DNA of 64,000 nt from positions 682,001 through 746,000 of the forward strand of contig JAJNNX010000005.1 in the NCBI GenBank assembly GCA_023159155.1, given 5' to 3'. Position 1 is the stretch's first letter. Every line of letters starts with the position of its first letter. The DNA is from Ustulina deusta. Its lineage: Eukaryota; Ascomycota; Sordariomycetes; Xylariales; Xylariaceae. The notes under the pieces were generated by a model. It was not told the origin of the DNA. It was given only the letters and a program-made list of their open reading frames with translations, and did not search any database. Below, piece after piece: positions 44,994 to 56,637 of this stretch. Made by a program: the position numbers and the translations under genes.

Positions 44994-47900
44994 TTAGATC
45001 TCCGTCTCGACATCCGGCTGCCGTCCGCTCAGCGAACCGATCTTCGTTAGCCTCCGAACGGCGAACTTGGCCTCGTCCTTGGCGAACTGCGCGTTGCGCA
45101 TGGGACGCCACTGCATGAGCCCGCGGTGCTGCCGATGGAGGTCGCGGCTCCGCGACTTGTAGTCCTTGTACTGGGCGATGGGATTCTTGCTGCTCCTGGA
45201 ATCGACCGAGACGCCCGAGTCCGAGCTCGCGGGTCCCCCAGTGGAGGAGCCCCTGCTGACCCTGGTGATGTCGTCCCCGTGGGCATCGCCGGCAGTGGTG
45301 GCGTCTTGGATGCCTAGGTCTGAGTCTTCATGCTGAATGCTTACGGAAGCGGGTCCGTCTGCGTGGTCTGAGCCGCTGTCGGACTCGTAGTGGTCGGAAG
45401 AGGAGTCGCTCCCTCGCTGGCCGCCCATGATTTCAGTGGGATCTTTGCCGAAGGCGCCGGACCAATCTGTGCCGTCTCTGGCGAGCCACTTCTCCTTCTC
45501 CTCGGGCGGCGCGGCTGCGAGCACGTCCTGATCCTGAGACAGTGATGCATCTTGGATTGTCGGGGGCAGTTCGTTAGAAACCTCTTCCTGTCGAACACCC
45601 TCGGCAAAACACGCTTCCCAGGTCTCGATTGTCTCGCGCGAGTTGTTGTCGCTGACGAATCGGAGATGATCGAGATCCGTGCCCGCCTTGAATCTGCCGC
45701 GGAAGCGCAGACGACCAACCTCTTCTATCTTGATGTCGGGGATGTTTCTGAAGTTCTCCTCGGTGATGTAATTTTGTGACAGCCGCGTCGCGTTGTTGCA
45801 TTTCCAAACGGGGATGTCAAAGTCTCGTTCCTGATTGTCGACCAGCTCCCGCAGCCACACGACGGCAAAATGATCGACGTGGCGCTTTCCGGGCAGATGG
45901 AATTCGATGAAGATTGGCGAACGGTAGCGATACCTGACGGGTAGTCGAGGTCTAGGATTATTAGTGACGCCACTAATATTCCAACGCACAGTATCCCCTT
46001 CCGCGGTACATTGGTCGCGCTTGATTGTTGCGAAGCTGCCACCAGTCCTCATGGCGAGTTTGATTTTGCCCTTATCGGTGCCGGTGAAAGTGGACGTAAG
46101 ACTATCAGATTTGAATTCAAATGTACCGACATCCCAACCAAGCTGTGGAGGGGGTAGCTTCAATTCAACGGAGCGGAAAAGAAGAGAGATCCGAACGCGG
46201 CCAAAACCAATACCACCATCTAAAGGATACCAGCGGGTCGTCTAATCCAAGTTAATTGTTTGGTTATCAAATAAGGGGGTTATCCTGCTCACCTGGCTGC
46301 TGGTTTGTAAAACATCCGAAAGCTTCAGAGGGACTACACCAATAATCGGATCGTGCTGCCTATTCCTGGAATCACGAACAGTGACTGTAACAATAGCAGA
46401 GCGCCAGTCTCTGACGAACCGTTCTGTTCCAGCGTTGAAAATTGGCTTCGAAGAGACCACCTTAGTTCTTGTCTTGTAGGCCTGTATGTTGCGTTAGCCG
46501 AATTTTGTTCCAAGGCGAGGAAATCATTTGCGCAAACCAATTCATCGTTTAGGCAGATTGTGCAGTAAGCACTCGGCAAGGTTTTTGCGGCTTCTTCCTT
46601 GATCTCGCCAGCGTCTCTAGCCGGCTCGTATTCTTTGCCACCTTTACGTTTACCACCCTGGGAACCTTTGACGTTGGCTAATTCTAGGCTGACTATCTGA
46701 TGTACCACAACGCTCAGGATACCCGAAGGGAAGAGTGGATCAGGAGGTATATGGGTTACGGCATCTTCCTCAGCGCTGTTAATCGCACCCTTGTCGTCCT
46801 GCAGCTCCTTATTGTCTCGAAGTTCCTTGGGCAAGTTAAGATCCTTACCATCAGTTCGCAAAGCACTCCGGAACTGAGTTTTGCCAAAGAAGCCCACTTC
46901 CCAGTGTAGCTCACCGGGCATTTCACTGCCGGCCTTGACACCGCGAAGCTTCGAAACCTGAGGGTATAGCTTTCCTGGATGCTGGATGAGTTTTTGTAGA
47001 GAAAGCTCAACCTTGCCGACAACATCATCAGCACTTGAGCGATCACTGTCCCAAAGTTCCATAGACAGTTGCTCATCAGCTTTAATGAGGTCAGACGTGA
47101 CCATGAGAGCGCAGGTTTCCTCAAAGACAGGGTTTAAATCATCTTGGATGACACGAGTGCAATACATAGGTTTGCCGAACTTGGAGAAGCTGACGGTGAT
47201 GTAGGGATCGGAACCGCCCCCTTCGGAACCACGTCGGTCCTGCTTTGACAGACCGACAGCCTTGTGGATACGAATAAAGAGGATCCCCATGGCATTGGTC
47301 TCTTTTTGGATATCGTCGCCTTGAAGCATCTTGCCTAGATCAAGTGTGAGGCTCTTGGGGGCCACATACATACTAGCAGCAGTCTTGATTGCCCAATTAA
47401 CAAAGTTCGATATCAGGGGCAAGTTGAGGATATTGACACCTCGCTCTATCATAGGTGTGCAACTAGCTTCAACTTTTGGGACTCCCATCAGAGTGAATGT
47501 GACGGCTTTTAGGAATGGCGGTTCGGGAGACATCTGTAGCCTGAGTCTCACGGTACCAACAAGACCATTGAGTTCAACCCCTAGAGCTGGTTAGAGTGAG
47601 GTGCTTCGTACCGAGATTTCCTGATTACTTACATATAGGCAACGGAACTCCGAAAAGCCCTTTGATGCCCAGATAGAATATCAACTGCATACCCATATTC
47701 GAAGCCTTCGCAGACACGGATTGCGAAGATGGTTTGGCATGGTACGCAAATGACGCTTCAAGGTTATAATAGTCACCGCCTTCTTCGACAGCTGCAATTT
47801 CTTGCGGATCCTTATCTTTCTCATTCTGTCTGTGCATCTCATCTTTAATTTCTTTCATATGTCCATCTGGAAGGGCCCGTAGACTCAAAATACGCAGTGG

Positions 47901-48894
47901 GTTGGTTCCTTGGGAAATATCGGCGACTTTTACGTTCTCGATAATGCCGGGGACTGAGACTTGCATCACATCCTGCTCTAATTAGACTTGAAGCTGAAGA
48001 CTAAATTCAGATGTGACATACCTCCAGTGTGTCAGCTACTGAGGCAAACATCTCAGGGTTTATCAAGCCCCAAACAATGCCAAGTAGGGAATTCATCCAC
48101 TCGACCGATTCGGGGATGAGATTCACAACAGCAGTTTCGCCTCGCTTCTGCTCGCTTGACCATTCTATGTCGCGACCGCGGCGGATCAAATCCTTCATCC
48201 AGAGGAAGACGCCGGAAGTAATACATATTGACAATGGTATAAGGCCGAGGAGTCTGCCTCCAAAGGACTTGCCAAAAAAGATGATAGAAACGAAAACGGC
48301 AATGCAGACTATAGTGGCGCGCTGCTCGATGATGTTATACATGGGTTCATAGCTGACAGAGGGAGTAGGATGAAATAAAACATTGGTCTTTTCACCGCGG
48401 ATGGGCACATCCGAAGTAGACCCTTGGGTAACGGGATCGGGGGGCGCGGTGATATCTTGATTCCTTCGATACTCCTCCCCGGACTGAGTTGCCTCGGTCT
48501 TGACGGGTGTCGCTTTGCCCAAATTTGCGTTTGGTACAGATAACTACAAAAGCCGACTGTTAATTAACGTAGTATGGACATCAAGAATGATAAGAGAGCG
48601 TACTGTTGGATTCTCAACCGCCTTTTTGAAGTCCATGTTGACATCTTCTATCTGGACCTCCCTGCCAGTGACAGGATCTGTAACAACCCTCCCATGTCCG
48701 GCAAGAAGACCACTTTGGGCGTGATGCTCTGTAATATCGTTATTCTTCCGATTCGCCTTTAGGTCAGCGTCGATCTTGGCGTCGCGTGCTTTCTTGTCCC
48801 TATCGAGTGCAGCAGCGAACTCTTTGATGTTGGGAATGCGGTTGAGCCCAGAGTAGTGGCCCCCCGGATGGACATGTTCTTGCTCCGCAGCCAT
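44994..48894 (-). CDS. mug190: Mug190-like SMP/C2 domain membrane-contact lipid-transfer protein
   Basis: Predicted ER-anchored lipid-transfer protein of the tricalbin/extended-synaptotagmin group, homologous to fission yeast Mug190. Six exons, 48894-48604, 48543-48022, 47972-47633, 47580-46538, 46481-46293 and 46241-44994, total 3633 nt and give 1210 aa. A disordered N-terminus precedes a hairpin of two membrane segments at about 155-205 (ATIVCIAVFVSIIFF, then GLIPLSICITSGVFLWM). The SMP lipid-binding domain begins ESVEWMNSLLGIVWGLINPEM and runs to about 490. C2 domain 1 has GILFIRIHKAVGLS, DPYITVSFSK and DDLNPVFEE. C2 domain 2 (SGILSVVVHQIVSLE to VRDSRNRQHDPIIGVVPL) contains a long Lys/Gly-rich insert. 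The end is acidic then basic. Exon joints restore C2 strands, supporting the model. Confidence 0.9.
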
Positions 48895-50642
48895 GACTTG
48901 AGGCGCGGGTTCATGTGTATTGCTTGCTTGACCAATCGGACGCTTGGGAAGAGGCGGTCGAGAACTACGTCGAGAGAAAAGCGACGGAAACGGTTCCTAT
49001 AGCAATCCCGTCCTTTCGTCCATGTGATAGGTGTGAGAGTGGTGCCCGAGTTGGACAGGGTGGGATATCCCAATGTGTGAAACAGCAAGTTATAAGAAGA
49101 GAAGCAGAGGCGTAGCGGGAAGAGATATCAGGTTTATTAAACTTCTATCTAGATACGGTGCCGTATTTGGGCCTAGATGGACAGCTGGTGGTGAGGCTAT
49201 GATGTAGACGATTGCCCGAGGGATGGACAAGCAGGACTAGACTAAACCGGTATTGCTTTGGTTTGGAACAGCCTTGCATCATAGCACCTACCTAGATGCG
49301 TTCGGCCTTTGTACGTGGTTCTGTACATGGGTAGCTACGATAAAGCAGGAGGCGTGTTACGAAGAGGTGGTGGCCGAGTGGTGGTGTCTCTCGGGTGTCG
49401 ATGACGTCAGTGGGGCAGTGTTGAAAGGACTAGACTGGACTGTACGGATCTACCCTAGGTACCTCCTATAGTACCTACTTAGGTAGGGTGCTGTTTCCTT
49501 GGCACTATACTCCCTCTTGCGATAACTTAGGTAAAGACGTGTGTTGTTTATTGACCACGACCAATATGTAAATCATTTTATATTCTTCTTTTTTTAATCA
49601 TTTAATGTGTTTTACGAGTGGTATGTAAGAATAGAATTCCTGCTATATATAATGTAATCTGTTTTCAAAAACCACGTTCATCGCCAAGAAAGGGTTTCCC
49701 CGATCTGCTCGATGAACAAGGGAGCTAGCTGTGCCGAAGCTGAAGCTCTTGCGTCATAACGTGCTACAGGCCACAGGTCATCCAGCTTTGTAACTTGCCT
49801 GTGCTATTTCTTTGTCTACCTACCTACGTCCCTACTACTTTATCTACCTGATCTCGCACTACATACGTAGATAGTCGATGTCATAAAACCTTGGCATCTT
49901 CCGCTTATCGGCCGATTCATGTGTCTTGGTCACATCCCCCCTACCTACCCTGTACTAAGGGATCGTTGGATTAGTTGGGGGATTGATAGACACGTAGAAT
50001 ACCTAATATGTATTTGTCACGCCATGTAATATAAGCACAGCACGTAGCAGTTTCGAAATAGACATCTTCTGAGCTTTCTCGGTTCGGAGGTGCGAAACCG
50101 ACAGGAGCTAGCAATCAACATCCGTGTCTTTCTAAAAGAATAAGACACTGATGTTCCAAGCAGCCCTAGCGTCGCACCCAGTTGTGGCGTTTTAGGATCT
50201 CGTTTGAGTAGAGATTTTACCTTTGGTCGCATCAGAATTCAATGTATCAGTCAGGTAAGGATTCACTACCCAGCGCAATCTGTATTCCTTGAAAATGCAG
50301 TACTCATAACTTTCGTGTTCTCATTCAAGTCTATGCAGCTAAAATAGCCGCAATAAGACAACGGATATTATTACATGCCCAAATAATAAAGGACTAGTCA
50401 ATGCCTGGCGTGAATAGTGATAGTATGTGACATGATGGTCGCTCACCGCCATATAAAAAAAAAGCTCACTTGTAAACAAACCCATCGCCATGCAGTTATT
50501 TTTCGCCGTGTGGTCAATATGCGTGTAAACCCATCCTATGCTCTAAACCCTTCTCTGAATCATCACTCGCTTATCTGGCACCAACATCCTTCGATTCGTG
50601 TGCGGCAGGACAACATATATATGGTCCGCCGTGGTCTTGTTC
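48895..50642. other. Spacer, no supported gene
   Basis: Promoter of the Mug190-like gene on the left. AT-rich at 49550-49670. TACCTAGGTA-type motifs at 49453-49488 and 49815-49835. No coding structure. Confidence 0.5.
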
Positions 50643-52058
50643 TCACCATCCGACCTGGTGGGCTTCCTCTGAACTCTCTACAAGAGCCGGAGGGATGGGC
50701 GTGTCTTGCCGACTGCCGGCACTGGAATTTGTGGGGTCTGCAGGGTTGAGACATTGTCTCTTCGCTGGAGCCATTTCCGGTGACGCCAAGTTATGGGTTG
50801 TCGCCAGTGTCTTTAAGCCGGGGTTTACACTATAGGAGGTTGTTGCTTTGCTCGAGTGAAAACTGCTCGTTTCTGATCCATCGATGTCCATACAGTCCCC
50901 GCCCGTTTCTGCTGTCAAGTCTGGTTCAGGCACAGCCCATTCTGCGCTGGTCTTGATAGCTGTGAGGGGCTCTGGCGTCTCGGCCCTGTCTGTCCAGGAG
51001 GGCTGGGGGGCCGTCGCACTGGTGACTCTGGTGACTCTGGACGTAGAAGCCTCTCCAGCACCACGGAGAGCTGCTCCACATTCCCTCTCTTCGTCCTCTT
51101 TCCCAATCGTCCAAACCCACCTCCGCCTCTTTTCCTTTCGTTTTCGCTTATGGATGCCGTCTGGCCTTGGGGAGTGGACAGGTGTCTCTGTAGCAAGAGT
51201 CGTCATTCGCCTCCTCATCTCTTCAAATGGTCCCGGGGTTTGGCCACCATCTTTTGTTTCGTCTCCGGTATAAGCCATGGTAAGATCAAATATCCTGTCA
51301 GAGTCTTCTGGCATCGGAGATGGTGTGTATGGTGAAGCCTCCTCGACTAGCAGGTCGATGTGTGACTTGGTATACTTCTCAGTAGTTATGGTCTGCGTCA
51401 ACGGTGACCCGTATCCCACTCGTCTCGAGGCCTTCTCTTGCAGCCGGGCTGACTTTCTCCTTGACGAGCTGGGAGATTTCGAACTGGACGCCTGTAATGG
51501 AGAATTACGTAGTATGCTATGGAGTGACCTATTGTGACTGTACGGTGCCGCCACAATCGAACCAAAACCGGTATAACCAACACGATGGCGGGCCATGGCT
51601 GGGGACGATGGTCCTATTTGGCGATCTATCTCCATTGAAGGAAAGGTAAACACTCTGTGTTCTGAGTCCACTGTTTCAGCCGATAGTGGTGGAGTCGGCG
51701 TCATGGTACTTGGATACGCAATCTCCATTTTTTGGGCCGGAGAGATGGGGTTGTCAGACAATGGAGTATCTGGCCGAGAAGTGAATGATGTTTGAACTCG
51801 TTGCTGGTGACTCCGGAGTGTGTCTGGGTCAGTCCTCAATTTGAGAGGATGATGGAGTTTTATCGCCGTCAAGGGAGTGCTCTGAGTGGGCGTCGACCTC
51901 TCGATAGCTGTGGCATAGACATTCGATAGTGTATTGAGTGCTGTTGGCGACTTGATGTCGACATTGGCAAAGGAGCGCCTGGATTGGATGCCCGATCCAT
52001 GTGTAAGCCTGGTCTGAAGCGTCAACCTAGGTCTCCGTGATTGCCCCGGTTGTGACAT
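50643..52058 (-). CDS. Low-complexity fungal protein of unknown function, 471 aa
   Basis: A single open frame from ATG 52058 to 50643; a longer open frame upstream lacks an ATG, so 52058 is used. The N-terminus MSQPGQSRRPRLTLQTR followed by many Ser/Thr/Pro residues resembles a group of filamentous-fungal proteins often labelled glucan 4-alpha-glucosidase in databases, but no catalytic domain is present. Marks include LHSILRNSPLQ near residue 185, a basic KRKRKEKRRRWVW near 320 that could be a nuclear signal, and an acidic Asp/Met segment (GGDCMDIDGSETSS). No membrane segment is seen. Probably a nuclear regulatory or scaffold protein, by inference only. An in-frame stretch near 51490 ends in a possible acceptor (TTACAG), so a short intron cannot be ruled out. 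Confidence 0.68.
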   Translation of the reverse strand: MSQPGQSRRPRLTLQTRLTHGSGIQSRRSFANVDIKSPTALNTLSNVYATAIERSTPTQSTPLTAIKLHHPLKLRTDPDTLRSHQQRVQTSFTSRPDTPLSDNPISPAQKMEIAYPSTMTPTPPLSAETVDSEHRVFTFPSMEIDRQIGPSSPAMARHRVGYTGFGSIVAAPYSHNRSLHSILRNSPLQASSSKSPSSSRRKSARLQEKASRRVGYGSPLTQTITTEKYTKSHIDLLVEEASPYTPSPMPEDSDRIFDLTMAYTGDETKDGGQTPGPFEEMRRRMTTLATETPVHSPRPDGIHKRKRKEKRRRWVWTIGKEDEERECGAALRGAGEASTSRVTRVTSATAPQPSWTDRAETPEPLTAIKTSAEWAVPEPDLTAETGGDCMDIDGSETSSFHSSKATTSYSVNPGLKTLATTHNLASPEMAPAKRQCLNPADPTNSSAGSRQDTPIPPALVESSEEAHQVGW

Positions 52059-53793
52059 GATTCCGGTTGAGGCGGCCACCTTTTAGCGAATTGCTGGCCT
52101 CAGAGAGTCAAGAATCGATGCTCTGATCCAGAAACTGGGGTTTGAGTGCGAATCTGACCAGCTTGTGGAGTCAACAGACCAAGACCCAAGCGACCTCCCA
52201 GCTATCCAAATAGCATCCAAAACGAGAACAGAAACTTGGCAAAGGAGAAAAAAGATGAGGAAATAGAAAGAAACTGTAGCTATATAATATCGCCCAGAGA
52301 GTGGGAGGCGTAATCTGATCAAGACAGGTGAGTACAGCGTTTGGAAGGATGACGCTAATGCAAACTAGAGGTCGGAACCCGGGGGGGGATTGGACTTCTG
52401 GAGCATTGAGATCAGGACATGCTGAGGGCATGGATTCAACGAGTTGAATGAAGGACGACTCCGAAGCAGAGGGAGTGGGCCAAATGTTGGTTGGCTATAA
52501 AAAGGTGACAGCAGCATGGAAGGGATGCGTCGAAAGGGCGCAAGCGCCGACTGATCCTAGCTGCGATGCGCCACCCCGGTCAGCCACGGCCAATGATGGG
52601 CAAGGCGACGTCGGCTAACAGGTCTCGCCGCGTGTATGGTAGCAGGACGTGCTCTTACGGCGCCTATTGCCTCGCGAGGACCAACAGCCTACCCTGCATC
52701 CCCCGCGCTCGGTGTAACGAGATGACCTGGTGCAGATCAAGATCAAGCTGAGGATGACGATCATGAGTCGAGTCGTGCATCGTGGTGTGGTGAAGCCCAC
52801 GTCCAAGTCGCAGCCAGCTGGGTGTGTCTCGGAGATGGAAGAGAGGATATGGCCCAGACGGGTTAGCGACAGCCACAAGACGGTTACCGATCTCTTCATC
52901 AACATGTGTTCACCAACATGGGTAGCGATGATCCGCCGTCCCGAGACTCAAGCCCCCGGTCTGTCCATTCATTCATTACACTGGGTGCTCGGAACCGAGT
53001 ATGTTTCTAAGTCTGGACGGGATCAGGCGAAGGAATCTCAGCATCTGACAAGCCGGACGGACCAACAGTCGACCTCTTCTTTACCATTACTAAGGTATAA
53101 TGTACAGTGTCCTTCCGTCTCGATGCTGAGTGACGCACACGGCTGAAGGAACACACACACTCAGCTTGATGGGTTCTACGTTGACCACAAGTTGTTGGTG
53201 GCTTGGCGAGTTTTGTCGGCTTCTTTGCCTGCCGGCTTCCTCATGCATCACGGACGCATCTCACCAACACCAGGGAAGTGTAGGTAACACGGAGGCTGAT
53301 CGCTGGACGCAATGAGCAAGCAAGCCACGGCTGAAGCTGTCATCGTGTAGCTACAAATACGCCGTAGTGCAAACAGAATAATCAAGGATGTTGTTAGCGT
53401 TGATTGTTGGGCTCGACCATTATGACAGATATTGTGGAGAAAGAGGAAAAAAAATTAAACGATAGCTTGGAGGAGTTCACGCCATGGTCCAGGATTCGTA
53501 ATTACCTTACACTAGGCTAGGTGCCCAAAGTACAAAAATAACCTGTACAGTACATCTCCCCACAGTGCCACACATCATGCACCGTCACATTGTCGGCACT
53601 CCCGAGATCGTTTGAACTTCGTATTAACATGCCAACACATGTACAATTCCATGATCCGCGAACTATTGCAGCCCACTCCCTATACAAAGCCATGAAATAG
53701 GGAAGATAGCGTGGGATCTGGGAACGACCGAGTTGCCTGAAGAAGCATGGTCCAGCCCCGTCGACAAGCTCGCTCACCGCACCATGGAACAGG
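52059..53793. other. Spacer, no supported gene
   Basis: Promoters of the flanking divergent genes. Short frames at 52566-53315 on both strands carry no motif. Nothing else seen. Confidence 0.5.
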
Positions 53794-53858
53794 ATGACGA
53801 CGACAAGCTCGACGCCCAACATCGCCAAATCCATCAAGATCCCCAAGAGAAACGATGA
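53784..53858 (+). promoter_or_regulatory. Upstream ORF overlapping the DNA polymerase iota start
   Basis: A 24-codon frame begins at an ATG in strong context (CACCATGG) ten bases before the polymerase ATG. It runs in another frame and ends at TGA 53856-53858. If transcribed it should lower initiation at 53794 unless ribosomes leak past. Its presence in the transcript is inferred. Confidence 0.45.
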
Positions 53859-56171
53859 ACGCGTTATCTTGCATTTCGTACGTGCCGTAGTCGTTCGTAT
53901 ATATGCCATTTATTTTTGGCCCCCCTATCTCTATGCACTACACGACATCGCCCGGCCCCTGCATCGCACCTCTGATCCTCCTCCTATATCAAACCTCCTC
54001 GCTCTGTCCTAAGATGTTGTCCCACCATATATATATACACATATATACATACCCGAACATCCATCTACATGTACTACTACCTGCATCTCATGCTCTTCCA
54101 CAATAGCACAATAACAACACACCGCCAAAATGCACAGCAATGGTAACGGCCGCCTCCTAACGGAAGAGAACAGGACTACGACTGCTTCTACGCCAGCGTC
54201 TTCGAGAACGAGAACCCGGCCCTGAAGTCGCAGCCCCTCGGCGTGAAGCAGAAGAGCATCCTCGCGACCTGCAACTACGTGGCGCGGGCGCGCGGCGTCG
54301 GCAAGCTGATGTCCATCGCCGAGGCCCAGAGGGTCTGTCCGGACCTGGTCCTGGTGAACGGCGAGGACCTGTCCCGGTTCCGCGACGTGTCCAAGAAGCT
54401 CTGGGCCGTCCTGCGCGCGCACTCGTGGAGCCGCCGCGTCGAGCGTCTCGGGCTCGACGAGGTCTTCCTCGACGTCACCGACGTCGTGGCCTACAACCGG
54501 GAGCTGCTCAACGCGCGCGCCCTCGGGGCCTCGTTCTTCCAGCTCGACCGCCGCGACCCGGTGAAAGGGTTCGCGTTCGACGCCTCGAGGTTCTGCGGGT
54601 GTCTGCAGCCCGGCGCGGAGAAGGCCAATGGCGGCGGCGGCGTCGTGGACCTCGAGGACCCGCTCTGCGTCCGTCTGATGCTCGCCTCGCATCTCGCCGG
54701 ATACCTCCGCCATAAACTCGACGAGGACTTCGGCTACACCTCGAGCGGCGGGATATCGACCAGCAAGGTTCTCGCCAAGCTCGCCGGCAACGTCAACAAG
54801 CCGAACAACCAAACGACGCTTCTCGCGCGCGACGACGCCGTCGCCGCATTCATGGACGCCCACAGCATCCGCAAGATCCCGGGGATCGGGTCGCGCATCG
54901 CGCAGTTGATGGAGGAGCACCTGCTCTCCAGACCCGCCAAGCAGCGGGACCGCGAGGGGAACAACCTAACGGTCGGCGAGGCGCGGCGGCATCCCGGCAT
55001 GTCTTCCGAACTGCTCGAGCAGATCCTCGACCGGCCGGGCGCGGAGCGCGGCAGCGGCGAGAAGGTCTGGAATCTGCTGCACGGCGTCGACGCGTCGGAG
55101 GTGAAGGAGGCCAGCGACGTGCCGACGCAGATCTCCATCGAGGACACGTACATGTCGCGGCCGCTGCAGACGTCCGCCGAAGTGACGCGCGAGCTGCACG
55201 CCATCGCGACCTCGCTGATCCGGCGCATGCGCGTCGATCTCACCGAGGCGGACATGCACCCGACCACGCAGCGCGAGCTCACGACGGGCCCGTCCGCCGC
55301 CGCCGCGCCGCGTTGGCTCGCGTATCCGAAGACCCTGCGTCTCTCCACGCGGACAAAGCCCAAACAGGGCATCCCTGTCAGCAGCAGCACGAGCGGCGCG
55401 AGCAGCAGGGAAGTCGAGGTTCCGAATTTCAGCCGTTCGTCGCGCAGCGCGCCGCTGCCGAGTTTCGTATTCCAATTCTCGCCACAGTCGTCTATTACAA
55501 CATCTCCCGCGCCGCCATCCCCGTCCCGTTCTACGTCGGCGCCCGCGCCCGCGCCCTCCAGTCCGCTCTCGTGCGAAGAACTCGCCTCCCGCCTCGTGAC
55601 AGAGTCCCTCCTCCCTCTCTTCCGCCGTCTGCACCCGTCGCGAGGCGGGGGCTGGAATCTGGCGCTCCTGAACGTCTGCGTGACGAACATGGTGCTCGTG
55701 GCGCGAGACGAGACCGCCGTGGCGCCGGGCCGGGACATCGGCCGCATGTTCCGGACGCAGGAAGACAAGTTGCGCGAGTGGACCGTGTACGATACGTCGT
55801 CTCCTCCCTCTCCCCTCGCCGCCGCTGCTGCTGCTGCTCCTGCTTCTGCTTCTCCTAATAATGTAATAGCTGGTGCTGTCGACGGCAGCGTAGACGGATA
55901 CGCGATGGAAGAACAACAACAAGAAGAAGGAGAAGAAAGAGAACTCGTGAGAGCGGGGGACGAGGAGGACGAGGAGGATGCGCAATTTCCTAGACAAGTT
56001 GCAATGAGCGGCGATAGCAGTGGCAGCGGCATGGTCGACGAGGGAGATGATGATGATATCTGGGAGGAGGAACAAGCGGAGTCGGACTCGCACAGATGTC
56101 AGATTTGCGGACACGGGATTCCTGCGTTCGCCATGTCAGCACACGAGCGATTCCATGCCATGGATGAATGA
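53794..56171 (+). CDS. poli: DNA polymerase iota, Y-family translesion polymerase
   Basis: Copies past damaged bases during replication; nuclear. Two exons, 53794-53877 and 54174-56171, total 2082 nt and give 693 aa. Intron 1 (296 nt, GTACGT..CTAAC..AACAG) splits the first catalytic motif, joining VILHF to DYDCFYASV. Metal-binding acids are D29 and D123-E124 (RLGLDEVFLDVTD). Family blocks present are KQKSILATCNYVARARGV, TSSGGISTSKVLAKLAG, KPNNQTTLL and the finger-to-palm IRKIPGIGSR helix-hairpin-helix. The little-finger region is broken by a long Ser/Ala/Pro insert (about 400-460). An Ala- then Glu-rich stretch follows, and a C-terminal C2H2 ubiquitin-binding zinc finger (CQICGHGIPAFAMSAHERFH). 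GC content is very high from 54174 to about 55800. Iota rather than eta is judged from motifs and the C-terminal finger. Confidence 0.88.
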
Positions 56172-56637
56172 ATCAATGAGTCAACGGAATGGCGCCTATG
56201 GGCGACTATGCTGGGGTTAAATTGAACTTGGGTTTCTTTGCTTTCCCCCTATTGATCATTAGAGCCTGGTTATAACGGATGATCTGTTCATATTTATTAA
56301 TAAATTGGGATATTATACATTTCTGGTTCCATCATGCTTCAAAGCATTCACGTCATAATCGTGCTCTAGTCTTTAGAGAAGTACTAGTTTCTCGTGGCCG
56401 TTTCTCGCCTGCGCCCTCCCTTTACAGAAAAGCGCGGGTATCATTGACGTCAAACGTGTGGAAGACCGCCCAAGATCCAACCCGGTCTTTGAGACGACTA
56501 CCGCCACAAATCATTTATGCTTCCTCCGTATGCCCCCTATTAACCCTACCATGTTGTACCCCAAGTCGTCAGCCCCTTGAACTCCAGTGAAATAGCAAAT
56601 AGTGGCAGCCTTTCTCGTGGTGTGGACTTGATATACA
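56172..56637. other. 3' spacer between convergent genes
   Basis: 3' ends of the polymerase and bHLH genes meet here. No coding signal. Confidence 0.5.

Noticed and set aside
54009..56114. Long antisense frames across the DNA polymerase iota gene
   Set aside because: They mirror the GC-rich sense codons. The sense strand carries the full polymerase motifs.
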